Positions 23,186 to 33,313 of a stretch of DNA of 35,713 bases are shown piece after piece. The notes under the pieces were generated by a model, which ran no database searches, was not told where the DNA came from, and was given only the letters and a program-made list of their open reading frames with translations. Source of the stretch: Desulfovibrio sp. (GTDB lineage: Bacteria > Desulfobacterota > Desulfovibrionia > Desulfovibrionales > Desulfovibrionaceae); contig JAISLI010000013.1 of NCBI GenBank assembly GCA_031291035.1, positions 1 to 35,713 on the forward strand, in the 5' to 3' direction. A program made the position numbers and the translations under genes. Within the stretch, counting starts at the first letter, position 1, and each line of letters opens with the position of its first letter.

Positions 23186-23863
23186 TTATTCCTCCCCGCC
23201 GTAGAGAAAAGCGAAAAGCAGCAGACCGGCCGCAAGAAAAATCGCGTCAAAGGCGGCCGCCAGGCCAAGCCATGCGCCGGGGCCATCGGGATCGGCGTCG
23301 CCGAAAGCTTGGGCCCCTATGCCCGTGCCGGCCAGCAGAAGCGGCGTGAGCAGAGGAAAGAGCACCACGCCCAGCAGGGATTCCCGCGTGGTCTGGCCCT
23401 GGGCCAGCGCCCCCAGAAGGGAGCCCAGCGCGCACATGCCCGTGTCCGTCAAAAACAGAATGGCCAGGGCCGGCCTGAGAGGACCGGCCAGATCCTGGCC
23501 CAGAAAAACCACGGTCGCCGGCAGAAAAACGCATTGGGCCAGCAGCAGCAGCGCAACGCCGGCAATGGCCTTGCCAAGCCATACCGCCTGGATTGGCGCC
23601 GGGCAGAGAATCAGACCCAGGCGGGAGTCGTTGGTTTCTTCCAGAGCATAGAGCTGGTTGAATATCAGCACCTGGCAAAAGGCCGAGCTGAGCCAGAATA
23701 CCGCCGCGGCGTTTCTGGCGCTCAGGCTTTCTCCCGCGCCCTGCGAAAGGCTGAACACAAAAACGAGCAAAAGCCCCAGCAGGAGCGCCTGGGCAAGCCC
23801 GCTGCTCCTGAGCAGCGTCAGCGTCATATCCTTGCGGAGAACGGCCAGGGTCATGCGCAGCAT
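23186..23863 (-). CDS. ccmB: Haem exporter permease CcmB
   Basis: The 225-residue protein has about six membrane helices and typical CcmB segments such as SSAFCQVLIFNQLYALEETN (a conserved interface loop) and LGSLLGALAQGQTTRESLLG. It is the permease of the CcmABC(D) ABC complex that uses ATP to release haem-CcmE. It overlaps the ccmA end by 13 bases, showing tight co-translation. Length is normal for the family. Confidence 0.94.
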   Translation of the reverse strand: MLRMTLAVLRKDMTLTLLRSSGLAQALLLGLLLVFVFSLSQGAGESLSARNAAAVFWLSSAFCQVLIFNQLYALEETNDSRLGLILCPAPIQAVWLGKAIAGVALLLLAQCVFLPATVVFLGQDLAGPLRPALAILFLTDTGMCALGSLLGALAQGQTTRESLLGVVLFPLLTPLLLAGTGIGAQAFGDADPDGPGAWLGLAAAFDAIFLAAGLLLFAFLYGGEE

Positions 23864-24510
23864 GCCCGCTCCGCCGGAGGGGAAAAGAAGGAGGAAGCCG
23901 GGCCGTCGTAGGCCAGCCCGCCCCTTTCCAGAAGCAGTATCCTGTCGGCTGGCGGCGCGTCGCGGGCGACGCCGTGGCCCGCCAGGACGACGCAGGCCCC
24001 GCGCCCGCGGGCCTCAAGAAGCTCCTTGCGCAGCAGGGCCCGCGATGCCGCGTCAAGGCCGGTATCCGGCTCATCCAGCAGCAGAACGTCGGGCTCAAGC
24101 AGAAGAACCCGCGCCAGACTGAGCCGCTGGGCCATGCCGCGGGAAAACGTCCCGGCGCGGTCATGGGCCCGCGCGGCAAGGCCGACGCGGTCAAGTATTT
24201 TGAGCATCCCGTCCCCTGTCTCGGCAAGGCCGTGCGCGTCGCGCCAGAAGGTCAGGTTTTCAAGGGCGGTCAGGGCCGGATAGACAAATGTGGAATGACC
24301 AAGATGACCGATTTTTCCGGATGTTCCGCTAAAACGGACCGCGCCGGAACTCGGCCGCGTGAGCCCGGCCATGATTCGCAAAAGGGTGCTCTTTCCGGCC
24401 CCGTTGCCGCCCAACAACAGCGTGATGCTGCCGCCGGCGGCCCTGCAGCTTATGTCCCTGAAGACAGGGGTATGCCCGTAGACATGGGCGACGCGCTCAA
24501 GTTCCAGCAC
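23851..24510 (-). CDS. ccmA: Haem exporter ATPase CcmA
   Basis: The product is 219 residues from the GTG at 24510, chosen because GAGGTGCACT precedes it and the protein then starts with the usual (V/M)LELERVAHVYG. Upstream in-frame ATG at 24624 lies deep inside ccmF. Walker A is GGNGAGKST, the signature loop is the variant FSRGMAQRLSLARVL, and Walker B is LLLDEPDTGLD. This is the cytoplasmic ATPase of CcmABCD. The start lies eight bases after the ccmF stop, with the ribosome site overlapping the ccmF end. Confidence 0.93.
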   Translation of the reverse strand: MLELERVAHVYGHTPVFRDISCRAAGGSITLLLGGNGAGKSTLLRIMAGLTRPSSGAVRFSGTSGKIGHLGHSTFVYPALTALENLTFWRDAHGLAETGDGMLKILDRVGLAARAHDRAGTFSRGMAQRLSLARVLLLEPDVLLLDEPDTGLDAASRALLRKELLEARGRGACVVLAGHGVARDAPPADRILLLERGGLAYDGPASSFFSPPAERACCA

Positions 24511-24518
24511 AGTGCACC

Positions 24519-26438
<1,920 letters not shown>

Positions 26439-26477
26439 GGATTCTCGGGGGGTTGGGGGGTATCCCGGCGGCCGCCG

Positions 26478-26894
26478 TCAGCCTTTGCGGTTTTCTTTCC
26501 GATATTTTGACGGGCACCTGGTCATAAGGGTTTTTGCCGTAAACCGGCCGTCCCGGCCCATGCCGCCCTCGACGATGACTTCCGCGCCCGGCCTGAACGT
26601 GTCCGGCACAGCCCCGGCATACCTGACAAGTATGGCCTGGGCCGCGTTGTCCTTGTCTTCCAGGCGAAAGACAATGCCCGCCGGGTCGCCGGTCTGCCGC
26701 TCCGCGTCCGTCATGGACACTGTGCCGAAAAGACGGACATTGGCGAGTTTGTCCGCCGAAACCGCCCTGGCTTCCGACACGTTCAGAAAATAGATGCTGT
26801 TTTCCGAAAAGCCGGAATAGCAGAGATAGCCCGTGCCGCCCAGAAAAAGCAAAAAGGCGACGAGATGGAGAGAAGTGCTGTTGCCGCGCGACAT
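26478..26894 (-). CDS. ccmE: Haem chaperone CcmE, Cys-type variant
   Basis: The 138-residue protein has one N-terminal helix (LVAFLLFLGGTGYLCYSGF) and a periplasmic OB-fold domain (NVRLFGTVSM, AGIVFRLEDKD, GRFTAKTLMTRCPSKY). The haem-attachment site is Cys127-P-S-K-Tyr131, where classic CcmE has His-x-x-x-Tyr. The Cys form is known for a variant System I in Desulfovibrio and some archaea that lacks CcmH; both features hold here. Start chosen at ATG 26894 (AGGGA ten bases upstream); 26918 is possible. It is the first gene of the ccm run. Confidence 0.92.
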   Translation of the reverse strand: MSRGNSTSLHLVAFLLFLGGTGYLCYSGFSENSIYFLNVSEARAVSADKLANVRLFGTVSMTDAERQTGDPAGIVFRLEDKDNAAQAILVRYAGAVPDTFRPGAEVIVEGGMGRDGRFTAKTLMTRCPSKYRKENRKG

Positions 26895-26934
26895 ATGCCG
26901 GAATCCCTGTTTTCGCATTGGGTATAGCGCCATA

Positions 26935-27050
26935 TTTAGACAAGTTCGGGCCTGTCCGCAAGCCGGGAATTGCCGTTAAAAACCTGAAAATACATAATTG
27001 TATATAATTATTGATAATTTTATTTCAGCGGACTGGGGAAGGCAAAAACT
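26935..27050 (-). promoter_or_regulatory. AT-rich intergenic region upstream of ccmE
   Basis: The region between tlyA and ccmE is strongly AT-rich around 26985-27030 and holds the near-palindrome ATAATT-GTATAT-AATTAT (26994-27011). On the minus strand TTGCGG, a 17-base spacer and TAAATA (near 26935-26965) could be a ccm promoter. Both are weak sequence-only calls. Confidence 0.35.
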
Positions 27051-27857
27051 TTAGGCCGGCGCCGTAAACACGCCCATGTATTCCTGATTTCCCCCGGAGC
27101 CCTTGACATCCGCCGGAACCACGCCGTCGCAGCACAGGCCGAGCGTTTTTGTCCCGAATGTCACGATTTTTTCCACAGCGCGCTGCCGCGCGGTTTCATC
27201 CCGCACAATTCCCCTGACGTTTTCTCCGGGGCCGAGTTCAAACTGCGGTTTTATCAGAACGGCCATGCGGCCGCCGGCCTTGAGGCGTGACACGCAGGGC
27301 GGCAGAATCAGCGTCAGGGAAATGAAGGACACGTCGGCCGTCACCATGTCCAGCGGCTCCGCTATGAAGCCGGGAGAAATTCCGCGCAGGTTGACGCCCT
27401 CCAGGCTGATCACGCGCCTGTCCTTCCGGAGGTTTTCATGCAACTGGTTGCGCCCGACATCCACGGCATAAACGCGCGCCGCGCCGTGCTGCAGCAGGCA
27501 GTCTGTAAATCCGCCGGTGGAAGCGCCGGCGTCCAGGCAGACGAACCCGCCCACGTCAATCCGGAAGAACCTGAGGGCCGTCAGCAGCTTGTACGCGCCG
27601 CGGCTCACAAAAGGCTCTTTTTCCGTGACGATGAAGCGGGTTGTTCCGGGATAGCTGTGCCCGGCCTTGAGCACGGGGGCCGGGGCGGCCGGCGCTCCGG
27701 GCCGGCCGCGCGGGGAGGAGGGGGCCGCGGCAACCCTGCCGGCCATGATCAGGCGGGCCGCCTTTTCGCGGCTTTCCGCCAGGCCCTGCTCAAAGACAAG
27801 CCGGTCGGCGCGGCGGCGGATTGTGGACAAAGCTTCAGCCGACCGGTTTTTTCGCAT
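27051..27857 (-). CDS. tlyA: TlyA-family rRNA 2'-O-methyltransferase
   Basis: The 268-residue protein has an N-terminal S4 RNA-binding domain (ADRLVFEQGLAESREKAARL) and an FtsJ-type Rossmann methyltransferase with LDAGASTGGFTDCLLQ. The likely catalytic Lys-Asp-Lys-Glu residues fall in SRGAYKLL, TADVSFISL, LIKPQFE and GNQEYMG. The family methylates ribose in rRNA; some members are also called haemolysins without good proof. A Pro/Ala-rich insert (SSPRGRPGAPAAPAP) widens the linker. Start at ATG 27857 with AAGGCCT before it; a TTG at 27869 is possible. It overlaps the end of the HD/CCA-like gene by 23 bases, so the two are co-translated. Confidence 0.9.
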   Translation of the reverse strand: MRKNRSAEALSTIRRRADRLVFEQGLAESREKAARLIMAGRVAAAPSSPRGRPGAPAAPAPVLKAGHSYPGTTRFIVTEKEPFVSRGAYKLLTALRFFRIDVGGFVCLDAGASTGGFTDCLLQHGAARVYAVDVGRNQLHENLRKDRRVISLEGVNLRGISPGFIAEPLDMVTADVSFISLTLILPPCVSRLKAGGRMAVLIKPQFELGPGENVRGIVRDETARQRAVEKIVTFGTKTLGLCCDGVVPADVKGSGGNQEYMGVFTAPA

Positions 27858-29163
27858 AGGCCTTGACAAAATCTATGGCCGACTGTCTGTCCGTCACATC
27901 GCCGGCAATCTGCGCCCGCAGAAGCGCCCCGCGGATAATGCCGACCCGCGGTCCCTGGGCAAGGCGGGTTTCTGTCATGATCTCGTTGCCGTTCAGAAGC
28001 GGTTCCAGCATCTGCTCCGGCGTTTCCGCCCTGTCCAGATATTTCATGTTGTGATTGAAGGAAGTGTAGCTGCCGTCGCGCGCGCGCAAGTCGGCCCGCG
28101 TCATGGCGATCAGCCTGGGATATTCGTCCAGGCTTTTGAAGCGGCGTATCCCCCTGTCCGTCAGCATGAAATGGAACCGCATGTGATTGCTCACAAGGTG
28201 ACAGAGCAGGTCTATGTCTTCCGTGTTGAAGTGCAGGCGCCGCAGAATTTTGCGGGTAACCTTGGCCCCCACCCTGTGATGCTGGTAAAAGGTGCGCTGC
28301 CCGTCAAAAAATTCTCCGGTATAGAGTTTGCCGACATCGTGGAACAGCATGGCCATTGTTCCGAGCCAGTCATAGTGGAAGCCTTCCTCGGGGTAATGTT
28401 TGACGCAGGCGAGGGTGTGTTCAAAAACGCTCTCCTCCCCGCCCTCTTCGTTGCGCTGCTGGCGTATGCAGGAGAGGGCGGCGACCTCCGGAATCAGCCC
28501 CTGAAGAATATGGGCGTCATAAAGCAACCTGACGAAACGGTACAGGGATTCGGCGGCGACCTTGCGCCATTCATCCATGATGTCCGTCAGGGCGACGTAA
28601 TCGAGCACGCGGCCCGACGCGCGCACAATGGCGAGCCAGGTGTTGGGTTCAACGGGGATGTCGTAGTTGGCCACAAAGCGCAAGGCCCGGATGGCCAGCA
28701 GGTAGTTGTGGCGCAGCGTTTCATCGGGCAGGCCGGCCAGGCATATGAAGCCGCTTTTGAAGTCCTTGAAACCGTCATAGGCGTCCCCGCTGGGGGCCGG
28801 GCTGCCGAAGCCCGTCAGGCGGAGCTGCAGGCGCGTCTGCGGGTCCATGAGCTGCGCCATGCTGGGCGTGACGCGCAGCAGCGAGAGTTCGGGGTGGGCG
28901 CCTCCCGCGATTTCAACGGGATAAAACCGGAACAGGACGCCGTTTTCCTCCAGTTTGGCCAGAATGCGTTTTTCCGGCTCGGTATAGGCATTGGGAAAGA
29001 GCTTGAGTAACGGGACATCCGGTTCGCAGGCTATGTCGACAGCCGGCCGCTGTGATTTTTTCAGCAGGTGTTGTTGCAGGGGGGCATTGATGACGTACGC
29101 GTCATATCCGTTGCGGAGCAGTGTTTTGCACAGGCCGACGGCCTCCCTTATCGCTTTGTGCAT
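27835..29163 (-). CDS. HD-domain protein related to CCA-adding enzyme/poly(A) polymerase
   Basis: The 442-residue protein follows the order of class II tRNA nucleotidyltransferases. An N-terminal part has NGYDAYVINAPLQQHLL and RPAVDIACEPD, then comes LRHNYLLAIRALRFVANYDI (helical neck) and an HD domain (FEHTLACVKHY, WLGTMAMLFHDVGKLY). The nucleotidyl-transfer core is odd: the usual G-G-x-V-R-D is replaced by a G-Y-D-A-Y-V-I-N-A-like string, and the D-x-D is reduced to V-D-I-A. The neck R-x-x-R-F-x-x-x-x segment is kept. It may still add nucleotides with a diverged site, or have kept only the HD phosphohydrolase. AAGGAGAACGCG precedes the ATG. tlyA follows with a 23-base overlap. Confidence 0.78.
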   Translation of the reverse strand: MHKAIREAVGLCKTLLRNGYDAYVINAPLQQHLLKKSQRPAVDIACEPDVPLLKLFPNAYTEPEKRILAKLEENGVLFRFYPVEIAGGAHPELSLLRVTPSMAQLMDPQTRLQLRLTGFGSPAPSGDAYDGFKDFKSGFICLAGLPDETLRHNYLLAIRALRFVANYDIPVEPNTWLAIVRASGRVLDYVALTDIMDEWRKVAAESLYRFVRLLYDAHILQGLIPEVAALSCIRQQRNEEGGEESVFEHTLACVKHYPEEGFHYDWLGTMAMLFHDVGKLYTGEFFDGQRTFYQHHRVGAKVTRKILRRLHFNTEDIDLLCHLVSNHMRFHFMLTDRGIRRFKSLDEYPRLIAMTRADLRARDGSYTSFNHNMKYLDRAETPEQMLEPLLNGNEIMTETRLAQGPRVGIIRGALLRAQIAGDVTDRQSAIDFVKAYAKKPVG

Positions 29164-29195
29164 CGCGTTCTCCTTGTTGCAATCCGGTGTAACAA

Positions 29196-29213
29196 ATTAC
29201 ATTTAATTGTAAT
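29196..29213 (-). promoter_or_regulatory. Palindromic operator candidate upstream of the HD/tlyA operon
   Basis: ATTACA-TTTAAT-TGTAAT is a perfect 6-6-6 palindrome, 33 bases before the start codon of the HD/CCA-like gene. The size and spacing fit a dimeric regulator site such as those of CRP/FNR-type proteins, but no regulator is proven. Confidence 0.45.
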
Positions 29214-29254
29214 AAGTTCGACAAGTATGCACAATGGGAGAATTGAAAGTCAAC

Positions 29255-29289
29255 AAAAAAGGCCCCGTGCCGTAAACAGCGCGGGGCCT
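29255..29289 (-). terminator. Intrinsic terminator of the dsr operon
   Basis: On the minus strand AGGCCCCG and CGGGGCCT form an eight-pair stem around a 14-base loop, followed directly by six T (plus-strand A run 29255-29260). It lies about 20 bases after the dsrP stop and should end the dsr transcript before the HD gene promoter. Confidence 0.9.
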
Positions 29290-29310
29290 TGCTCCGGCGG
29301 CCGTCTGAAA

Positions 29311-30480
29311 TCAGCCGGAGAAGTTGCCGACTTCCCGTTTCACGTCGAGGGCAATCTTCCAGAGCAGGGACAAAACCAGCGCGCCTATGGCGTAAACGCC
29401 CAGCGCGACGATGATTTCCCGCGCTGTCGGCATGTACGGGGTGACGGTTTCATACATGTTCGGCGTGAAGCCGCCGACCAGAAGCCCCAGCCCCTTGTCA
29501 ATCCAGGTGGCCGCGACCAGCAGGACAAGCGCGAAAGGCAGCAGCGCGGGATTGTCGCGCGAGGAGGGAGGAATCAGCAGCGCGAGGGAGATGAAGGCCA
29601 TGACCGCCGCCGCCCACATCCAATAGCTCACCCAGGCGAGGTGCCCGTCGTGCCCGGCGAAAAGAAAGACGATGGGCTCGGCATGGCCGGGAATTTGGCT
29701 GTAAAAGGCGGTAAAAAGTTCCAGCGCATAGAAAAAGACGTTGACGCACATGGCATAGACAATGATTGTGGCAAGCGTTCTGACGGCGTCTTTTCCGGGC
29801 TCAAAGCCCGTGAGCCTCCGGACGAGGAAGACCAGAAGCAGAAGAATGGCCGGTCCCGAACAGAAGGCCGATGAAAGAAAGCGGGCGGCCATGATGGCGG
29901 TAAGCCAGTAATGGCGGCCGGGAATGCCCGCATACAGGAAGGCGGTCACGGTATGGATGGAGAAAGCCCAGAGAATGGAGAGATAAATGAGGGGTTTTAT
30001 CCATTTGGGCGGCTCGACGCCAAGGCGCTCCGCCTCAAGCGTGACCCAGCCGATGACGATGTTCAGCGCGAGATAGCCTATAAGCACCAGCATGTCGTAG
30101 AACATGACGGAATTGGGAGAGGGATGAAGCATGACATTGAGCATGCGTTGCGGCTGCCCGAGATCAACCACAATGAAGAGGGCGCACATGACCACGGCGG
30201 CGACAGCCATAAATTCGCCGAGGATGATCATGCGCTTGAACTTTTTATAGTGATGGAAATAGGCCGGCAGAACCAGCATGACCGCCGAGGCCGCCACGCC
30301 GACGAAATAGGTGAATTGCGAAATATAAAGGCCCCAGGAGACATCCCGGCTCATGCCGGTGATTGAAAGCCCCGTCCGCAACTGCTGCCAGTACGCGAGG
30401 CCGCAGCCCGCGATAAGGCAGAGCAGAAATCCCAGCCAGACATAATATGCTCTGGAAGCCGAAAGCAGTTTTTCGAGCAT
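29311..30480 (-). CDS. dsrP: DsrP, NrfD-type quinone-interacting membrane subunit
   Basis: The 389-residue protein has about ten membrane helices of the NrfD/PsrC family, opening WLGFLLCLIAGCGLAYWQQL and MSRDVSWGLYISQFTYFVGV. It is the membrane partner of the ferredoxin-like DsrO in the DsrMKJOP complex, exchanging electrons with menaquinone on the periplasmic face. It is the last gene of the operon, starting 12 bases after dsrO and followed by the intrinsic terminator. Length is normal. Confidence 0.95.
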   Translation of the reverse strand: MLEKLLSASRAYYVWLGFLLCLIAGCGLAYWQQLRTGLSITGMSRDVSWGLYISQFTYFVGVAASAVMLVLPAYFHHYKKFKRMIILGEFMAVAAVVMCALFIVVDLGQPQRMLNVMLHPSPNSVMFYDMLVLIGYLALNIVIGWVTLEAERLGVEPPKWIKPLIYLSILWAFSIHTVTAFLYAGIPGRHYWLTAIMAARFLSSAFCSGPAILLLLVFLVRRLTGFEPGKDAVRTLATIIVYAMCVNVFFYALELFTAFYSQIPGHAEPIVFLFAGHDGHLAWVSYWMWAAAVMAFISLALLIPPSSRDNPALLPFALVLLVAATWIDKGLGLLVGGFTPNMYETVTPYMPTAREIIVALGVYAIGALVLSLLWKIALDVKREVGNFSG

Positions 30481-30492
30481 GGCCTGTTCTCC

Positions 30493-31284
30493 CTAAATAA
30501 GATAATAGACGCCGGGCTGCGTGCCGAGCGAAGGTTTGCGGCGTATGCTGAAATCGGCGGCAAGCGCCCGGCGGACGTTCGATCCGGCGTCTTCAAGGTC
30601 GCCGAAGAGAACGCGCCCGTCCGAGGCCTCCACACAGGCGGGCATTTTCCCCGCGGCCAGACGCTCCGCGCAGAACGTGCATTTTTCCACAACGCCGATC
30701 ATCCGCGTCGGAAAGTCCGGATTGGGAGGCGGGCTGGGAAGAAACTTCCGCGGGTCCTTGAAGTTGAACGAGCGCGCGCCGTAAGGGCAGCCCGCCATAC
30801 AGAAACGGCAGCCTATGCAGCGGTGATAGTCCATCGCCACAATGCCGTCCTCCGTCTTGTAGGTAGCCTGGGTCGGGCAGACGCGCACACAGGGCGGATT
30901 CGCGCAGTGGTTGCACAAAAGGGGATACGCCCTCGCGCGGGTTTTGTCGTCCGGGTATGCGTTCATGTCGTCGGGGAAGCAATGCTCATAACTGTCGGCC
31001 CAGAACCATTTGACGTTCTGCGCATCCGGGATGCGCGGCACATTGTGCGCCGCCCGGCAGGCTTCGGCCAGCGGTTCGTAATCCTCCGGCCCCGCGAATT
31101 TGCGTGTGTCTATGACCATCGCCCAACGCCCGGCGCGCAGGGCCTTTTCCCCTTTGGCATAACCGCCGGGGGCGATTCCCGCGCCCGCCGCGCCGGGCAT
31201 CGCCGCCCGGGCGGCAAGGCCGCCGGTCAGGGCAAAGACTGAAAGACCCGCCACTTTCAGAAAGCTTCGTCTGCTTTTGTTCAT
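30493..31284 (-). CDS. dsrO: DsrO, Tat-exported iron-sulfur subunit
   Basis: The 263-residue protein starts MNKSRRSFLKVAGLSVFAL, a twin-arginine signal (RRSFLK), so it folds with its clusters and is exported to the periplasm. Cysteine groups for several [4Fe-4S] clusters are seen: CNHCANPPCVRVCP, CIGCRFCMAGCPYGA and CTFCAERLAAGKMPAC. This is the DmsB/PsrB-like electron carrier between DsrJ and DsrP. The ATG at 31284 overlaps the dsrJ stop (ATGA); the longer upstream frame is rejected because it destroys the Tat signal. Confidence 0.95.
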   Translation of the reverse strand: MNKSRRSFLKVAGLSVFALTGGLAARAAMPGAAGAGIAPGGYAKGEKALRAGRWAMVIDTRKFAGPEDYEPLAEACRAAHNVPRIPDAQNVKWFWADSYEHCFPDDMNAYPDDKTRARAYPLLCNHCANPPCVRVCPTQATYKTEDGIVAMDYHRCIGCRFCMAGCPYGARSFNFKDPRKFLPSPPPNPDFPTRMIGVVEKCTFCAERLAAGKMPACVEASDGRVLFGDLEDAGSNVRRALAADFSIRRKPSLGTQPGVYYLI

Positions 31285-31664
31285 CACTTGCTCTCCCCCG
31301 GAAGAATGTGGCACGTCCAGCAGTAGGGATAAACGCTGTTGGCCGTATGGCATCTGTCGCAGAATTCCTCGTGGTTGCTGTGGCACTTCAGACAGGTGTT
31401 TTGCAGGCTGATATTCCACTTTTTTCCGCCGGAAGCGGCGTATACGCGGTTTTCCCCGCGCAGGGCCTCATCCCGCCATTCGTTGAGCAGGCGCATGTGC
31501 TCCGCGCGCATGAATTCCGCGTTTTCGATACAGCTTTTTTCGTCCTTCGGCGGGATTATTCCGGTGCTTCTGTACTCTTTTCCCGTCATGCCGGCCCAGA
31601 ACGGAGCTGTGCCGAGGACGGCAAAGACAAGTATTCCCGCGATGACAGCTTTGGCGTTATACAT
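31284..31664 (-). CDS. dsrJ: DsrJ, triheme cytochrome c subunit
   Basis: The 126-residue periplasmic protein is held by an uncleaved N-terminal helix (AVIAGILVFAVLGTAPFWAG). Three CxxCH haem sites are close together: CLKCH, CDRCH and CWTCH. Cys45 (DEKSCIENAEF) is the candidate for the unusual His/Cys-ligated haem known for DsrJ. Its haems must be attached by the Ccm system encoded in the same window. The start abuts the dsrK stop and the end overlaps dsrO by three bases. Confidence 0.95.
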   Translation of the reverse strand: MYNAKAVIAGILVFAVLGTAPFWAGMTGKEYRSTGIIPPKDEKSCIENAEFMRAEHMRLLNEWRDEALRGENRVYAASGGKKWNISLQNTCLKCHSNHEEFCDRCHTANSVYPYCWTCHILPGESK

Positions 31665-33302
31665 TTATTCGCCCCCCTCCCGCCCGTCGGCCCCGTCTTC
31701 TTCCGCGCCGGGCAGATCCTCCTGGCGCAGATCCATGGTGCGTTTTTTCCCGCCTGTCATCACAAGGGCGTTGGCGACCAGCTCGTGCAGGCCGCTTACC
31801 GTCACGCCCGGCGCCCAGTAGTTGGCGAGCGGCGGCAACGTCGCGCGGTCAATGGCGCATATGCAGGCCATGTGATTGACGCCGAATTGCCGCTGCACAT
31901 GGCGCAGGGCATTGCCGCGCGGCATTCCCGCGCGCATGCGCAGCTCCATGATTTCTTCCGTGTTGAGGCCGGAGCCGGCCCCGCAGCAGAACGTCCGCTC
32001 GCGTATGGTGTTTTCCGGCATTTCCACAAAATTGTTGCAGACCGCCTTGAGCACGTAACGCGGCTCGTCCAGAAGACCCATGCCGCGCGCCGGGTTACAG
32101 GAGTCATGAAACGTGGTGATGATGTGATCGTTGTGGCCGGGGTCAAGCCTGAGCTTGCCGTTGTAAATCAGGTCGGCCGTAAACTCCGTAATGTGCACCA
32201 TTTTTGTGGATGCGGCGTTGGTGAAGGCCGTTCCGGTAACGGGGGAAACCGGAAGGGTCATGTTGTCCGGCGCGGGCCCGTTGTAGGTGTCCATATATTG
32301 ATTGATGACCCGCCACATGTGGCCGCATTCGCCGCCCAAAATCCATTTTACGTTCAGGCGTTCCGCCTCGGCGTACATCTTGGCGTTGAGTTTTTTGGCC
32401 ATGTTGAACGAGGTGAAGGAACCGAAGTTGCCGCCTTCCGAGGCATAGGTCGAGAGCGTGTAGTCCAGGTCAAGTTCGTGAAACAGCAAAAGGTAGCCCA
32501 TGAAGGTGTATATGCCGGGGTCGGCGAAAACATCGCCGGAAGGCGTGATAAAGAGAATCTCCGCGTTCTTTTTGTTGAAGGGGGTTTTGGGGCGGATTCC
32601 GGTAACGGTTTCGCAGTCGTCAGCCAGCATTTCGACGATTTCCACAAAGGAATGGGGCTGGATGCCGAGATGGTTGCCGGTAAAACTGCAATTTTTCACC
32701 GGATCCATGATCCAGTGCGTGCCGAGGCCCACCTCGTGCAGGAGCTCCCGGACAATCATGGTTATTTCCGCCGTGTCTATGCCGTAAGGACAGAAGAGCG
32801 AACAGCGGCGGCATTCCGTACACTGGTAGGCATAGTGGAAAAGCTCCTTGACGACGCTTTTGTCCCACCCGCGCGCGCCCACAGTCCGGCCCAGGAGTTT
32901 GCCGAGCACGGTATGGTCGCGACGGTAAAGCGAACGCAGCAGTTCCGCCCGCAGAACGGGCATGTTTTTCGGGTCATTGGTGCCGAGAAAAAAATGGCAT
33001 TTGTCCGCGCAGGCCCCGCAGCGCACGCAGATATCCATAAAAAGTTTCAGGGAACGGTGTTTTTCAAGCCGTTCGGCAAAAGCGTCGCAGAGAATCCGCT
33101 CCCAGTTTTCCGGCAGCCCCCAGTCTTCGGCCGCGGGATCCCATTCATGGGGATTGGGCATGTGCAAAAGTTCCATGGTTTCTTTTTTGGCCGGATAGCA
33201 AAAACTGCCCGGCGCGAATTCCGGCCTGACGTCAAGCCAGTGCTCCTCCGGAAAGGGCGGGCGCGTGGCTATGAGCTCTTGCGGCGTAGGTAGCTTGGCC
33301 AT
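31665..33302 (-). CDS. dsrK: DsrK, HdrD-like catalytic iron-sulfur subunit
   Basis: The 545-residue cytoplasmic protein has two ferredoxin-type [4Fe-4S] motifs (CVRCGACADKCHFF and CTECRRCSLFCPYG) and C-terminal CCG-type cysteine motifs (ILGGECGHMW, FHDSCNPARG and TFCCGAGSG) like heterodisulfide reductase HdrD. It is thought to reduce the DsrC trisulfide or disulfide with electrons from DsrM. Twelve bases separate it from dsrM. Length is normal. Confidence 0.96.
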   Translation of the reverse strand: MAKLPTPQELIATRPPFPEEHWLDVRPEFAPGSFCYPAKKETMELLHMPNPHEWDPAAEDWGLPENWERILCDAFAERLEKHRSLKLFMDICVRCGACADKCHFFLGTNDPKNMPVLRAELLRSLYRRDHTVLGKLLGRTVGARGWDKSVVKELFHYAYQCTECRRCSLFCPYGIDTAEITMIVRELLHEVGLGTHWIMDPVKNCSFTGNHLGIQPHSFVEIVEMLADDCETVTGIRPKTPFNKKNAEILFITPSGDVFADPGIYTFMGYLLLFHELDLDYTLSTYASEGGNFGSFTSFNMAKKLNAKMYAEAERLNVKWILGGECGHMWRVINQYMDTYNGPAPDNMTLPVSPVTGTAFTNAASTKMVHITEFTADLIYNGKLRLDPGHNDHIITTFHDSCNPARGMGLLDEPRYVLKAVCNNFVEMPENTIRERTFCCGAGSGLNTEEIMELRMRAGMPRGNALRHVQRQFGVNHMACICAIDRATLPPLANYWAPGVTVSGLHELVANALVMTGGKKRTMDLRQEDLPGAEEDGADGREGGE

Positions 33303-33313
33303 GATACGACTCC

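Noticed and set aside
26446..26460. Two G6 runs as a G-quadruplex
   Set aside because: Only two runs separated by two bases exist. Folding of a stable intramolecular quadruplex is doubtful, and the mRNA would carry the C-rich strand.
31308..33293. 661-residue plus-strand frame across dsrJ and dsrK
   Set aside because: It is antisense to genes with clear haem and iron-sulfur motifs, so it is a shadow.
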